From NCBI GenBank assembly GCA_028565635.1, contig JAOXYB010015276.1, positions 1 through 19,628 on the forward strand: a stretch of 19,628 bases of DNA, written 5' to 3'. The notes beneath the pieces are model-generated. The model had not been told where the DNA came from. It searched no databases and was given only the letters and a program-made list of their open reading frames with translations. Below, one piece after another: positions 11,356 to 19,533 of this stretch. Source of the DNA: Phoronis ovalis (lineage: Eukaryota; Phoronida; Phoronidae). The position numbers and the translations under genes are program-made. Numbering within the stretch: the first letter of the stretch is position 1; every line of letters starts with the position of its first letter.

Positions 11356-11390
11356 GATACATACATACATACACACAAACACACTCAGAG
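11356..11390. repeat. (CATA)n / (CA)n microsatellite
   Basis: ATACATACATACATAC is followed by ACACACAAACACAC. This is a simple repeat inside the receptor intron. Confidence 0.75.
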
Positions 11391-12406
11391 CGCAAAATGC
11401 CGACAAATCAGTCAGTTATTTGCGTAAATAAAGTAATTAGCGTATATATTTTGCACTGGTCTTTTGAAATCCTACAGCGGCCGCTAGGTCGCCGTTTCCA
11501 AATTTAGTTACAGTTTGCAAGAAAAAGTTTTGAAACGATCATCAAAGTTTTTTTATTGAAATGACGTTGTAGTGACACATGTTTAGCGTGTAAAAAAATA
11601 TTTCAGGCTCGTATATTTTAAGGATACAAATTACTTGTTGCCCTACGTTAGCGGATAATATGCATGCACTAGGTAGCGTTGGGAGCCGAATCCATACAAT
11701 TCCGTAATTATTGCGTTTTTTGAATGAGCCTTGACAATCCTGGAATTGTTTATTTCTCAGAACGCTGCAAATTCTGTTTTCTATTTGGTTAGTATGCAAA
11801 ATATACTTTTTGCAAATACTTTTCATAAAATTATGCCCAAACAAAAAATATTGAAAGTTGTGGCATACAATCACTACAAGTATTTGCACACTGTTGTTCC
11901 GCGTTTTAATAGCAATAGTTCCCATGGTCACGTCATATCTGACAACGTTACTTCATTCGATATTTTCATAGAAATAAATGTACTGCGTAGGCATTTAAAA
12001 ATTATACGAGAGGAGTGGTCAGTTCTTGATATTTTATATGAGTAATAGTCTATTCACGTTTTCTGAACATTTTTTAAACCATCTTTTATAGAATTTAGGT
12101 AGAGGCAATTAACAAAAACTGTACATTTATTGTTTTTTTTTTACAGCGGATGAAACATACATGACCAGTGGTCATTTGTAACTCTATAGTTTACCGTCAA
12201 ATATATTTATTACATTTAAAATTATTGTTTCTTTTAATTCCTTTGGAATTTTTGAGATTATAAACATAATAAAACAGTTAAAATTGTAATAACTTCAATT
12301 AGCAATATGTTTCAACTAAAAATAGTTTCATGTGTTTGTGTTTAACCGGTGATAAATTCACCTGTATCTCTAACTGCTGGACACTAATTGAATGAACAAG
12401 TTCCAG

Positions 12407-12457
12407 TCAAGTTCACGTTTATTTAGTTAACCCAAAACATGTTAACTGTGAACTTGA
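12407..12457. repeat. Nested inverted repeat (10-bp arms with inner GTTAAC pair)
   Basis: TCAAGTTCAC at 12407-12416 pairs perfectly with GTGAACTTGA at 12448-12457. Inside, the self-palindromic GTTAAC occurs at 12426-12431 and 12441-12446 and can extend the hairpin. The function is unknown. Confidence 0.5.
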
Positions 12458-13368
12458 ATTGCTGCTTTTTGAACAAAATTTTAAACTGGCATAATTAAAT
12501 GTATGAAACTTTTTTTGCAAATTCCTAATCAGACATGAACAAAACAATTGCATGAGACATCGTGAGCTGCACACAAAGAAAATCGATTCAAAAATGTAAT
12601 TTCTTAAAGGTGTTTACAAAATTCTGCTGCCTTATACCTACAAGAATTATGAGGTTTTATCTCTTTGCTTAAGTAAATGTTTGAGTAATGCACGCATTAT
12701 TTATATGAAATTCTACAGAAAAAGAGTTCATTGTATTATTTAATGTTCTTCGTCAAATGAAATTGAAATGACATTTACAAAACCTTCTTTACTATCCCAT
12801 AAGACCAAAGGATATGTTACAATTAGGTAAACATATATAATTCACTTACTTTGCCGGCTGAGCGGATTACTCTTTTCATCTAAAGATACGCCGACAGTAG
12901 CATTACAAATAAATATATTATATTGAATTATCTATAACCTTTTTAAACCATCTTTAACTAAAAAAAACAAACGCTTATACACACAGCCTGGTAAGGTATG
13001 GTTGATTTTGAGTATACTGTTAATATTGATTTTCATTTTGCACATGAAAAACATTGTTTTACACAAATCTGTGTTCACTTTATTTTGTTGTTTTAGAACT
13101 TTTTGACAGTCATTGCGCAAAAAAGTAACCTTTGCTTTTAAGTAATCTAATCCGTTAGTTCAATCTTTTAAACCGAAACTATAAAGTATATGCTTTATGT
13201 ACAGAATCATGAAGAAACGTTATTATCGAAAGTTTCATCACATTTGTACTACAAATAAATAATTCAAGCACATTAATCCTTTTATCTTAAATTTTAATGT
13301 CAACGAGCCAGTTAAAATGCTAACAGTTCTGCTAAATGGTAGAATCTGTGTTTGCTAGCAACAATAGC

Positions 13369-13452
13369 AATGGCGGATTTAGGGGTGGGTGAAGGGTGCA
13401 TAGAAAAATAAATTGCATGCTCCTCCTTGTGGGAAATCCTGAATCCGCTACT
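13369..13452. mobile_element. 84-bp MITE-like foldback relic
   Basis: The left end AATGGCGGATTTAGG (13369-13383) matches the reverse complement of the right end CCTGAATCCGCTACT (13438-13452) at 12 of 15 positions. The similarity continues inward loosely, through GC-rich purine-heavy sequence on the left and its pyrimidine-rich counterpart on the right, to GGTGCAT/GCATGC. GGCGGAT..AGG ends around a G-rich/C-rich interior recall small non-autonomous DNA-transposon relics scattered in invertebrate genomes. That family link is from memory. No target-site duplication is evident. Confidence 0.4.
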
Positions 13453-13819
13453 GGATGGCGACAGAAGTTCTCGAACTACTTGTGCACTACAATTATCAGT
13501 GAAAATATTCATCTCAATATAAGCTCTATTTCTATTGTTCAATTTTAAGAGATGTTGTATCTAGTAAAACGATCCATTTCCTGTTAGGACCTGTTGAGCA
13601 ATTAGCAAATGCATTACATTATTTATATATTGTGAAGTGCACGGCTAACGCATGTAACACTTAATAAAAAACACGGTGTATGTGATTGATTCCTTCTTTT
13701 TAAGAATCATTTAAAACAAAATAAGGCAATTTCAGGTGAAAATAGGTACATGCCGCCGAGTGGGGATTATTTAAAAAAAAAAGTATTATATTATTAATTA
13801 TAAATATTTTTATTTCCAG

Positions 13820-14029
13820 GTGGTGAAAATGTTGATGATCGTGGTTGTGTTATTTGCACTTTGTTGGCTACCACTTCAAGTATTTATCCTCGTGGTAAAT
13901 TATAGTGACCTGGCACTACTACTACCAGAAAAGATGCTCAAAATTATTTATTATATCGTCCATTATCTTGCCATGTCCAACAGCTTTCAGAATCCTATCA
14001 TTTATGGTTTCATGAACAACCAGTTTAGG
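13820..14029 (+). CDS. Neuropeptide GPCR, exon B: TM6, ECL3 and TM7
   Basis: This exon encodes residues 296-365. It opens VVKMLMIVVVLFALCWLPLQ, so the junction KSKRK/VVKML restores the usual ICL3-to-TM6 transition. TM6 carries the CWxP switch (C310, W311, P313). ECL3 is about 322-334. TM7 carries SNSFQNPIIYGF, with the NPxxY motif at 353-357, and the exon ends NNQFR at the start of helix 8. The exon begins after TATTTCCAG and ends at AGG before GTAAGT; it is exactly 70 codons, so both flanking introns are phase 0. Skipping it would keep the frame but remove TM6 and TM7. Reading through its donor gives 17 extra residues to TGA at 14081-14083. Confidence 0.92.
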
Positions 14030-14824
14030 GTAAGTCAACATTCTAGCAGTCTACTCGTGCCTATCCATCAAATGATTTACTGATTTCTTCCAGTCTTATT
14101 GGAACATACACACTATCATTCAGCATGATTCAGTTACACTAAACACAGGTTAATCTATTTAGAAAATCCAAGTAACAAAACTGTAGAAAAGCAATCATTG
14201 AATAGGTGTTTCATACTAATATTAAACATTATATTAACTCAAAAGTTAAACATTCACACGTATTTCTAATTTTCACTCTTACACTGTTTGACGAAAATCT
14301 GACTCCTCATGAGCCATAGTATTTATATATAGGCAGAAAAGATAATGACTTAAACATATGTTGCTTGGCAAAAAGTTAAAAGGTGATTTTGAACAAATCA
14401 CAATTTCTATTGAGTATATGCTTGTTTTGAAACATCCATTCACGATAACCTTCTTTTGAATAAATGTATGGTCATATATTTTGCGTTTCATATTTGACGC
14501 TTAATCACATTATCCTTGCACTAATGGATAGAAGAGTCGGGGTAAATTACTTCACACCAGAGGCGCGATATAAAAACGAGCCAACTAATAATAATATATA
14601 CAAAACAAGTAATCCATGGTTTTAAACTCCACTCAATTGTCCACTACCTAGACAATGGATGAAATAATTTATTACACCCCTCCCTTACTTAAAAGAGAAC
14701 CTTAGTTTTGCTATATTCTCTCGCATGCATAAGAAGTAAACTCAAAATCCCTACAAAATCGGAAAATTTACTTATGAACTGCTTTAGGATGGAATTTTTA
14801 TTAAACATGCGGCTTTTATTGTAG
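14030..14824 (+). other. Receptor intron after TM7
   Basis: The intron runs from GTAAGT (14030) to TTTTATTGTAG (AG at 14823-14824), phase 0. It is AT-rich, and I see no gene or notable repeat in it. Confidence 0.85.
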
Positions 14825-15172
14825 CACGATCTATGTGAATTATGTGGAAAATGGTTCCCGTGTTGTCGTTGGATGTCATGCATCAAGAAGGCTCGGGCCA
14901 GATCCTCATTTCGAGTATTTAGTCAAGTTAGTAAACATAACAACAACGGTAGTGAAGGATCGACGGCCAACGATACGACTGAATTTGTACGGATATCTAC
15001 TTCTCCAACAAGTAAATGCCGAAATGGCTCCCCTACCAGAAAATTACAAAATGGTTCCTCTGGTAAAGACTTTCAACGTCCAGGTATGCTTAACAAAGAA
15101 CCAGGAATAACTGATAAACTGTTGAACAAATCTGGAATGAATGGGAGATCAATAAGAATAAACATGAATTAA
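14825..15172 (+). CDS. Neuropeptide GPCR, exon C: helix 8 and cytoplasmic tail
   Basis: This exon encodes residues 366-480 and the TAA stop (15170-15172). It starts HDLYELCGKWFPCCRWMSC, continuing NNQFR from exon B as a typical helix 8. Cysteines 372, 378, 379 and 384 are candidates for palmitoylation next to the membrane. The rest is a basic, Ser/Thr/Asn/Gly-rich tail without known domains, suited to kinase and arrestin regulation. It ends SIRINMN with no PDZ-ligand pattern. The acceptor TATTGTAG precedes CAC, and the phase-0 reading frame fits both neighbours, giving a 480-residue receptor, a normal size for this family. The tail is the least conserved part, so the exact acceptor rests on frame and the helix 8 match. 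Confidence 0.85.
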   Translation, partial: HDLCELCGKWFPCCRWMSCIKKARARSSFRVFSQVSKHNNNGSEGSTANDTTEFVRISTSPTSKCRNGSPTRKLQNGSSGKDFQRPGMLNKEPGITDKLLNKSGMNGRSIRINMN

Positions 15173-15737
15173 ATACTAAAACAGACAATTGCCAGATGGC
15201 AACAATTGTTGGAAGATTATGATGCATTTCCATGTCCAGGTTTATTTGGGGAAAAAATAGTAGGACAGAGTCTAGATTATTTATCAAAAACTCATAAGAA
15301 AAGCTGATCTGATTAAGATAACTATTGAAGTGGATTAGTGATGGGCAAACGGTTTTAAAGACTTTGACAATCACATATTTACATGACTGTAAGTAATGAT
15401 TTGAAATCCATGGGGAAATAGTAGTCCCAGTTACTAAAAGTACTTTCAGCATAATGAAAGAGACACTACATTCGGGGATGGACAGAATAGGAACATGTAT
15501 AATGTGGAATTAAGTTATTGTTTGTAACTGTTTAGTACTATGCTGCTATAACAATGTGATATTACATGTATAAGCCTTTGTATATGTACATCTTACATGA
15601 CAAATTTAATTCATAATGTACCAGCACTCTCTTGTAACATAGATACACTAGAGTTCAACAATTTAAATATACAAAATATACGAGTATATTAACTCAGTAT
15701 TTTGATTTGTATGGATAGTTTATCCACCAACCGAAGA

Positions 15738-15743
15738 AATAAA
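15738..15743 (+). terminator. Polyadenylation signal AATAAA for the receptor gene
   Basis: This canonical AATAAA lies 566 bases after the receptor stop and is the first exact copy downstream of it. It is followed by GT-containing sequence (ATGTGT, GTGAGT) suited to a downstream element. Confidence 0.5.
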
Positions 15744-15760
15744 CATGTGTCTTAAGCCAT

Positions 15761-15780
15761 GTGAGTATTAAAATACTCAC
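15761..15780. repeat. Perfect 9-bp hairpin between the convergent genes
   Basis: GTGAGTATT (15761-15769) and AATACTCAC (15772-15780) are exact reverse complements separated by AA. The hairpin lies 17 bases after AATAAA, close to the midpoint between the two stop codons. Confidence 0.6.
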
Positions 15781-16080
15781 AAAAGTAGGTAGAATTTCAT
15801 TATTTGTATGATGCACACTAGATGGCATAGCGAAATGAACACAATCATTACCACATTTCTTCTTGTTTCTGAATCACACAGATTGTTATCTACACCACTA
15901 AATGCATGCAAATAGTGTGCTTAAGATTTGGAATAACATACAAGTAGAGAAATACTGTAAAACTTTTTTTTACAAAAATCGTTTACATTAATATATAGCT
16001 GATATATTATCAATCAGCAACAACTGTCATTCCATATTAAACCAAGAACAGTGTAAACCAGCAATAATCAGACCTGCTTT

Positions 16081-16122
16081 ATCTGATATTAATAGAATTT
16101 GATCTGATATTAATATAATTTG
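16081..16122. repeat. Two tandem 21-bp units
   Basis: The units at 16081-16101 and 16102-16122 differ at one base (AATAG versus AATAT near the end). They lie just downstream of the LAMTOR3 stop, probably in its 3' UTR. Confidence 0.8.
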
Positions 16123-16257
16123 ACATCTTTGGTTCACTGGAATATCTGTAAAAACTCCTCATGTTAATTTTTGATGTGCTACACGTATTTCCAATTGTCC
16201 TCAGTATAGTTGTACATACTGATTGTCTGTGTGTGTTTCTTCTAAACTTGTTGCTAC

Positions 16258-16334
16258 TTAAACACTGCCATCAACAACTGCCCGTAAATCTTTTAGCACA
16301 CTATCCATATCATTTTCTAAACTTAACATCATTC
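16258..16334 (-). CDS. lamtor3: LAMTOR3 last coding exon
   Basis: After the acceptor ACATTGTAG (AG at 16336-16335) the - strand reads GA, completing the glycine codon split from the previous exon, and then MMLSLENDMDSVLKDLRAVV, ending DGSV and TAA (16260-16258). This corresponds to the C-terminal helix of LAMTOR3; the human protein has the same length and pattern after its SSSANTG motif, with SLE at the start and an acidic LxxLR helix. The subunit pairs with LAMTOR2 as a roadblock-fold heterodimer inside Ragulator on the lysosome surface, where it supports Rag GTPase/mTORC1 signalling and scaffolds MEK1/ERK. Confidence 0.9.
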
Positions 16335-17571
16335 CTACAATGTTAAAACAATAAATAAAATTTCCAAGCAGATTTGAAGTACAAAAAAGAAAGATAACAA
16401 CCACACATTTGTTTATGCCAAAGTGACAGAATGATAACATTCTTGGGCAAGAAAAAAGGTAATCAATACCAAAAGCTAACAATTAAGATCAGAATTGATT
16501 ATTCAGAATATTTGTTAAACATGAGACTTCTTGTCCACCAAAGATGTTTTGTAAGGGCTGCCTAGAATTTAATCCAGTATTTACAGTTTCAAAGGATTAA
16601 AGAAGAATTTATCAAGTTATTCATTTTATAGTAAATAAATAATTTTATTCCTAACATTTACTGCCTCACGTTATACAATTGCAAACTGAAGCCAATTTTT
16701 ATTTCTAAATCTGCCTGAAAGTATTTTTCACAATTTTAAAAGCCTTTTTGAACCCAATGAGGTACCTAATCAAAAATCAGGTCGCAACAGCTAATGCATA
16801 TTATCAGCAAACTTGTATATATGATTTTAATCTTCAGACTTTTGGATGTATTAAATGTTAAAAAAAATCCCAATCAAATCCATTTATGAGCCCACATTCC
16901 ACTTTTTGGATAGATTTTTAAAAAAAGATTTTTTTCCTTTCTGTTGATGCTGTCATGCATTAGCATATGTATGACAAATATCAAGTAAATTGCTTCAATC
17001 AATTTAGCTGGAATCAATTATTAGTGAATGGCTGATTATGATGTAAGGGTATAATGGCAATTCAGCCCTCCTCTCCCTAGTGGCATACTTTGAACCTCTA
17101 ACTCAACAGGCTCCCATAATTGACCACTAAAAGACCTAGTCCTACATGCATGACTACTATTTCAGCCTATGGCTATCCATGGGTCATGGCTTGCATATAT
17201 ATGAAAAATCCGATGAAGTTTTGTAACTTTCAAATGACTCATATTGAGTACCAAACAAGAAATGCATCATAAACAGTTTTTACCATACATCTGAACCACA
17301 CTTGACGAGTATGTCTTTCACCTCTTACATGTGCTGAAGCCATCAACCCATTGATGTTTGTACATTTTTTGGAAGAAGAAGAACCATAAGACATTGGATC
17401 ATATATCCAGAACTAGATGCGAGCTAGCTTGCAAAATAATACAAAGAGTTGCCTTTTTGCATTCTTAATTAAACAAAACAGAACACAAAATACACTTCAT
17501 TACTACACTACAAATGTTTTTGGAAATACAAGCAGAATAGTTCCAAACTCAAATAGAAGCCAACATCTTAC
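16335..17571 (-). other. lamtor3: LAMTOR3 intron
   Basis: On the - strand it begins GTAAGATG and ends ATTGTAG, phase 1 (a G/GA glycine codon is split). It is AT-rich. Open frames of up to 89 codons lie across this intron and the neighbouring exon on the opposite strand and are not credible genes. Confidence 0.85.
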
Positions 17572-17635
17572 CTGTGTTGGCACTGGAGCTTGCAATCATT
17601 GTTACCATGAGGGGAAATTTATTCAGTTGCACAAC
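17572..17635 (-). CDS. lamtor3: LAMTOR3 internal exon (VVQLN ... SSSANT)
   Basis: The exon is 64 bases: 21 codons plus one base. On the - strand, after TCATATTGTAG, it reads VVQLNKFPLMVTMIASSSAN then T, and ends with G before GTAAGATG. The match to LAMTOR3 is direct, since the human protein has VVQFN..PLVV..IASSSANTG at this place. The roadblock central strand and the conserved SSSANTG loop are encoded here. The entry phase is 0 and the exit phase 1, matching the exons on both sides. Confidence 0.93.
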
Positions 17636-17923
17636 CTACAATATGAAGAATCAGATTTATTGACCAAACATTGTTGTAGTATGTAACAGTGGGTTAATTA
17701 CCTTGATGAATTTGAGGAGAACGATGTTGGTTTGGTCATGACAGCAAGAAAAATTAACCGCGAGTGAGATACATAATTAGAACCTTCAGTTCTCTATAGA
17801 TATTTTTAACATAATTTTGGGATCCTTTTATAAGGATTTATGTAAACATACAAGTGGATAGAAATAATATATTGTGTCCTTTAGCCACTTAAACTGATTA
17901 GGTTTCAGTATCATAGTAGTTAC

Positions 17924-18057
17924 CTGATATGAAGAAAAAGAGGCTATAAAATGTTTGGTTGCTGATAACCCAAGTTTACTAGCTTGATCAGACATCATTC
18001 CAAATGTTGATAAAAATGCTGGTCTCATTGCTAACTCCGGAGCATTTTCTGTGGACA
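17924..18057 (-). CDS. lamtor3: LAMTOR3 internal exon (NAPE ... LGLS)
   Basis: The exon is 134 bases. On the - strand, after CTTTTTTCAAG, it starts TG, completing a valine codon with the G of the upstream exon. It then reads STENAPELAMRPAFLSTF, GMMSDQASKLGLS and ATKHFIASFSSYQ, ending at CAG before GTAACT. The NAPE..RP.FLSTF and DQ.SKLGLS blocks are the hallmark of LAMTOR3 and identify the gene without doubt at family level. The segment ATKHFIASFSS differs from the conserved vertebrate NKSIICYYNT at the same position. The open frame that continues to 18103 is intronic read-back. Confidence 0.95.
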
Positions 18058-19077
18058 CTTGAAAAAAGCAGAAAATGTAATGAACTGACACTAGCAGGGG
18101 CATAGATAGGTAAAAACCAACATGACTGACACAACTTTAATTGTAATAAAGAGGCAACATATAGGCAAATACTGAGCAACGGACACCTATTTTTTAGGGT
18201 TATACACAGATAAAAATCGACACATTAGCTTTGCTTATAGGGTGACACAGTACATACTCATAATTTGGTGACCCAAGAATGCTGCTACTAATAGCAGAAC
18301 CATGGTCATCTAATTCCATTTGTGATCATTTACTTGGATACTTAAGTAAAACAACTGCAAAGAAATTTTTCTAAAAGCATACTTAAAAGTAATTAACTAA
18401 GTTTGAAAATATTTAAAATAACCGTACTCATGCTTTTCTGCTGTTTAAATAACATTTGTCACTTATACCGTAGGGCAAGTTAAGGGGTCGTACAGGTAGT
18501 TGGGAGAAACACCTGAGATACAAAAGCGTTGAATATCCACAGTAATGCAGTGTTATTTGGTATGGTTATAATATCGATTAGTTAATACACTACATAATCA
18601 CTCTAAATTTTTATAAGTCATGGCTGCATGAGGATGTTTAGTTCAGTGATCCTAGCATTCCACATGTCATAATCTAGAGGCAATGTGTATTGGGATAAGT
18701 AAATTGTGACTTTAAACAGTTGTATAAGGGATGGTACTTCATATATGTGCTAAGGGTCGCCATTTTGGCAGAACTTTGCACAAATAACGCTTGAATTTAA
18801 ATATAAGACATAGTTTTGAAAAAATAAATAGTTTTGCACCTCAATTTACACCTACAATCCGTTTTTCATGAATTTTTATTAATAAAAATGGGCTTGACAG
18901 ACAGGTAATGCATGCAACAGTAGCGTCCTCTGGACTACCTATACGCCACCTTTTAAAAATGAAATTATTTTATTTTCTTTAGCCAAAACCTTGTTTCCTT
19001 TGCAGTTCCTACGACAACATGATAATGATACTGATCACATTACAAGAAATTATATGAAGTAAGTTTCAACAAATCAC
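18058..19077 (-). other. lamtor3: LAMTOR3 intron
   Basis: On the - strand it begins GTGATTTG and ends TTTTTTCAAG, phase 1. It is AT-rich, and I see no gene or prominent repeat in it. Confidence 0.85.
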
Positions 19078-19136
19078 CTTTTACTACTGGAACACCATCT
19101 CTGTCAGCAACTAGTATTGCATGAAGGCCATCAACT
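19078..19136 (-). CDS. lamtor3: LAMTOR3 second coding exon (VDGLHAILVADRDGVPVVK)
   Basis: The exon is 59 bases: one base, 19 codons and one base. On the - strand, after TGTCAATTACAG, it reads A, completing the previous codon, then VDGLHAILVADRDGVPVVK, then G before GTGATTTG. The human protein has VEGLHAIVVSDRDGVPVIK here, which forms the first strands of the roadblock domain. All four LAMTOR3 exons in the window join in frame to about 110 residues. The family has about 124, so roughly 15 N-terminal residues (usually a short acidic/basic helix) must lie on an exon beyond the right edge. Confidence 0.95.
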
Positions 19137-19271
19137 CTGTAATTGACAAAAAAAAAATTATATTACTAGCTAACAGTCAGAGCTTCATATCCTCAAGAAT
19201 GTGCTTAACCATAAAGAACTAAACATGGTTCAAAAAACTAAAATTTAATCTGTGAATATGAAGCTTTTACC

Positions 19272-19485
19272 TTAAGAAGTAAAAAACACTCCTTTGGCCG
19301 TGTGACTTAAAAGTTCGGTATTGGCTACCTTAACCTTGAATCACTTGGACATTCACTTTGTCATTATTTCTGTTGACACAATTTCAATATTAATGACAAT
19401 GTGAATGTCCAAGTGATTCAAGGTTAAGGTAGCCAGTACCGAACTTTCAAGTCACACAGCCAAAGGAGTGTTTTTTACTTCTTAA
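19272..19485. repeat. Near-perfect foldback: two 95-bp arms, 24-bp spacer
   Basis: The left arm 19272-19366 and the right arm 19391-19485 are reverse complements at 91 of 95 positions. The four differences are 19299/19458, 19309/19448, 19321/19436 and 19357/19400, and there are no indels. The outermost four bases of the structure are TTAA on both sides. There is no coding capacity. A transcript of the region would fold into a long double-stranded hairpin. It may be a foldback or MITE-type DNA transposon with very long terminal inverted repeats, or a recent local inverted duplication. Confidence 0.92.
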
Positions 19486-19516
19486 AACAAACCTTTATGT
19501 ATTAGTAATCTGCCCC

Positions 19517-19533
19517 GGGGGGGGGGGGGGGGG
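19517..19533 (+). repeat. 17-base G homopolymer
   Basis: CCCC is followed by 17 G bases, then A and GGGG. Another GGCGGGGGG lies about 30 bases downstream. The tract is quadruplex-prone and sits 31 bases from the foldback. Confidence 0.9.

Larger units (their letters stand above)
11038..13819 (+). other. Receptor intron between TM5 and TM6
   Basis: The intron runs from GTGAGT (11038) to TATTTCCAG (AG at 13818-13819), phase 0. It is AT-rich and holds a CATA/CACA microsatellite near 11356-11390, a nested inverted repeat at 12407-12457, two exact copies of a 16-mer (12071-12086 and 12940-12955, core TAAACCATC), and a MITE-like element at 13369-13452. Overlapping open frames of 129 and 104 codons around 11542-12045 on opposite strands match nothing I know. 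A canonical AATAAA at 11427-11432 could end an intron-retained transcript. Confidence 0.85.
15173..16257. other. Shared 3' region between two convergent genes
   Basis: The region lies between the receptor stop (+) and the LAMTOR3 stop (-), 1085 bases apart. It should contain both 3' UTRs. No coding potential is recognised; an open - strand frame around 15090-15452 overlaps the receptor exon and is not credible. It holds a + strand polyadenylation signal at 15738, a 9-bp perfect hairpin at 15761-15780, an AT hairpin at 15989-16009 and a 21-bp tandem repeat at 16081-16122. Confidence 0.75.

Noticed and set aside
11542-12045. Overlapping open frames of 129 codons (-) and 104 codons (+) in the receptor intron
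   Set aside because: The two strands are open over the same AT-rich bases, the translations match no family I know, and they lie within an intron fixed by good splice sites. They are more likely chance, although the - frame is long for this composition.
14835-15110. 91-codon open frame within the last receptor exon
   Set aside because: It is another frame of the receptor tail; the phase-0 frame continues helix 8 from the previous exon.
16258-16482. 74-codon - strand open frame taken as a whole gene
   Set aside because: Only 16258-16334 is coding. The upstream part precedes an ATTGTAG acceptor and does not fit LAMTOR3.
17828-18103. 91-codon - strand open frame taken as a whole gene
   Set aside because: Only 17924-18057 is the LAMTOR3 exon. 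The two ends are intron sequence beyond a clear acceptor and donor.
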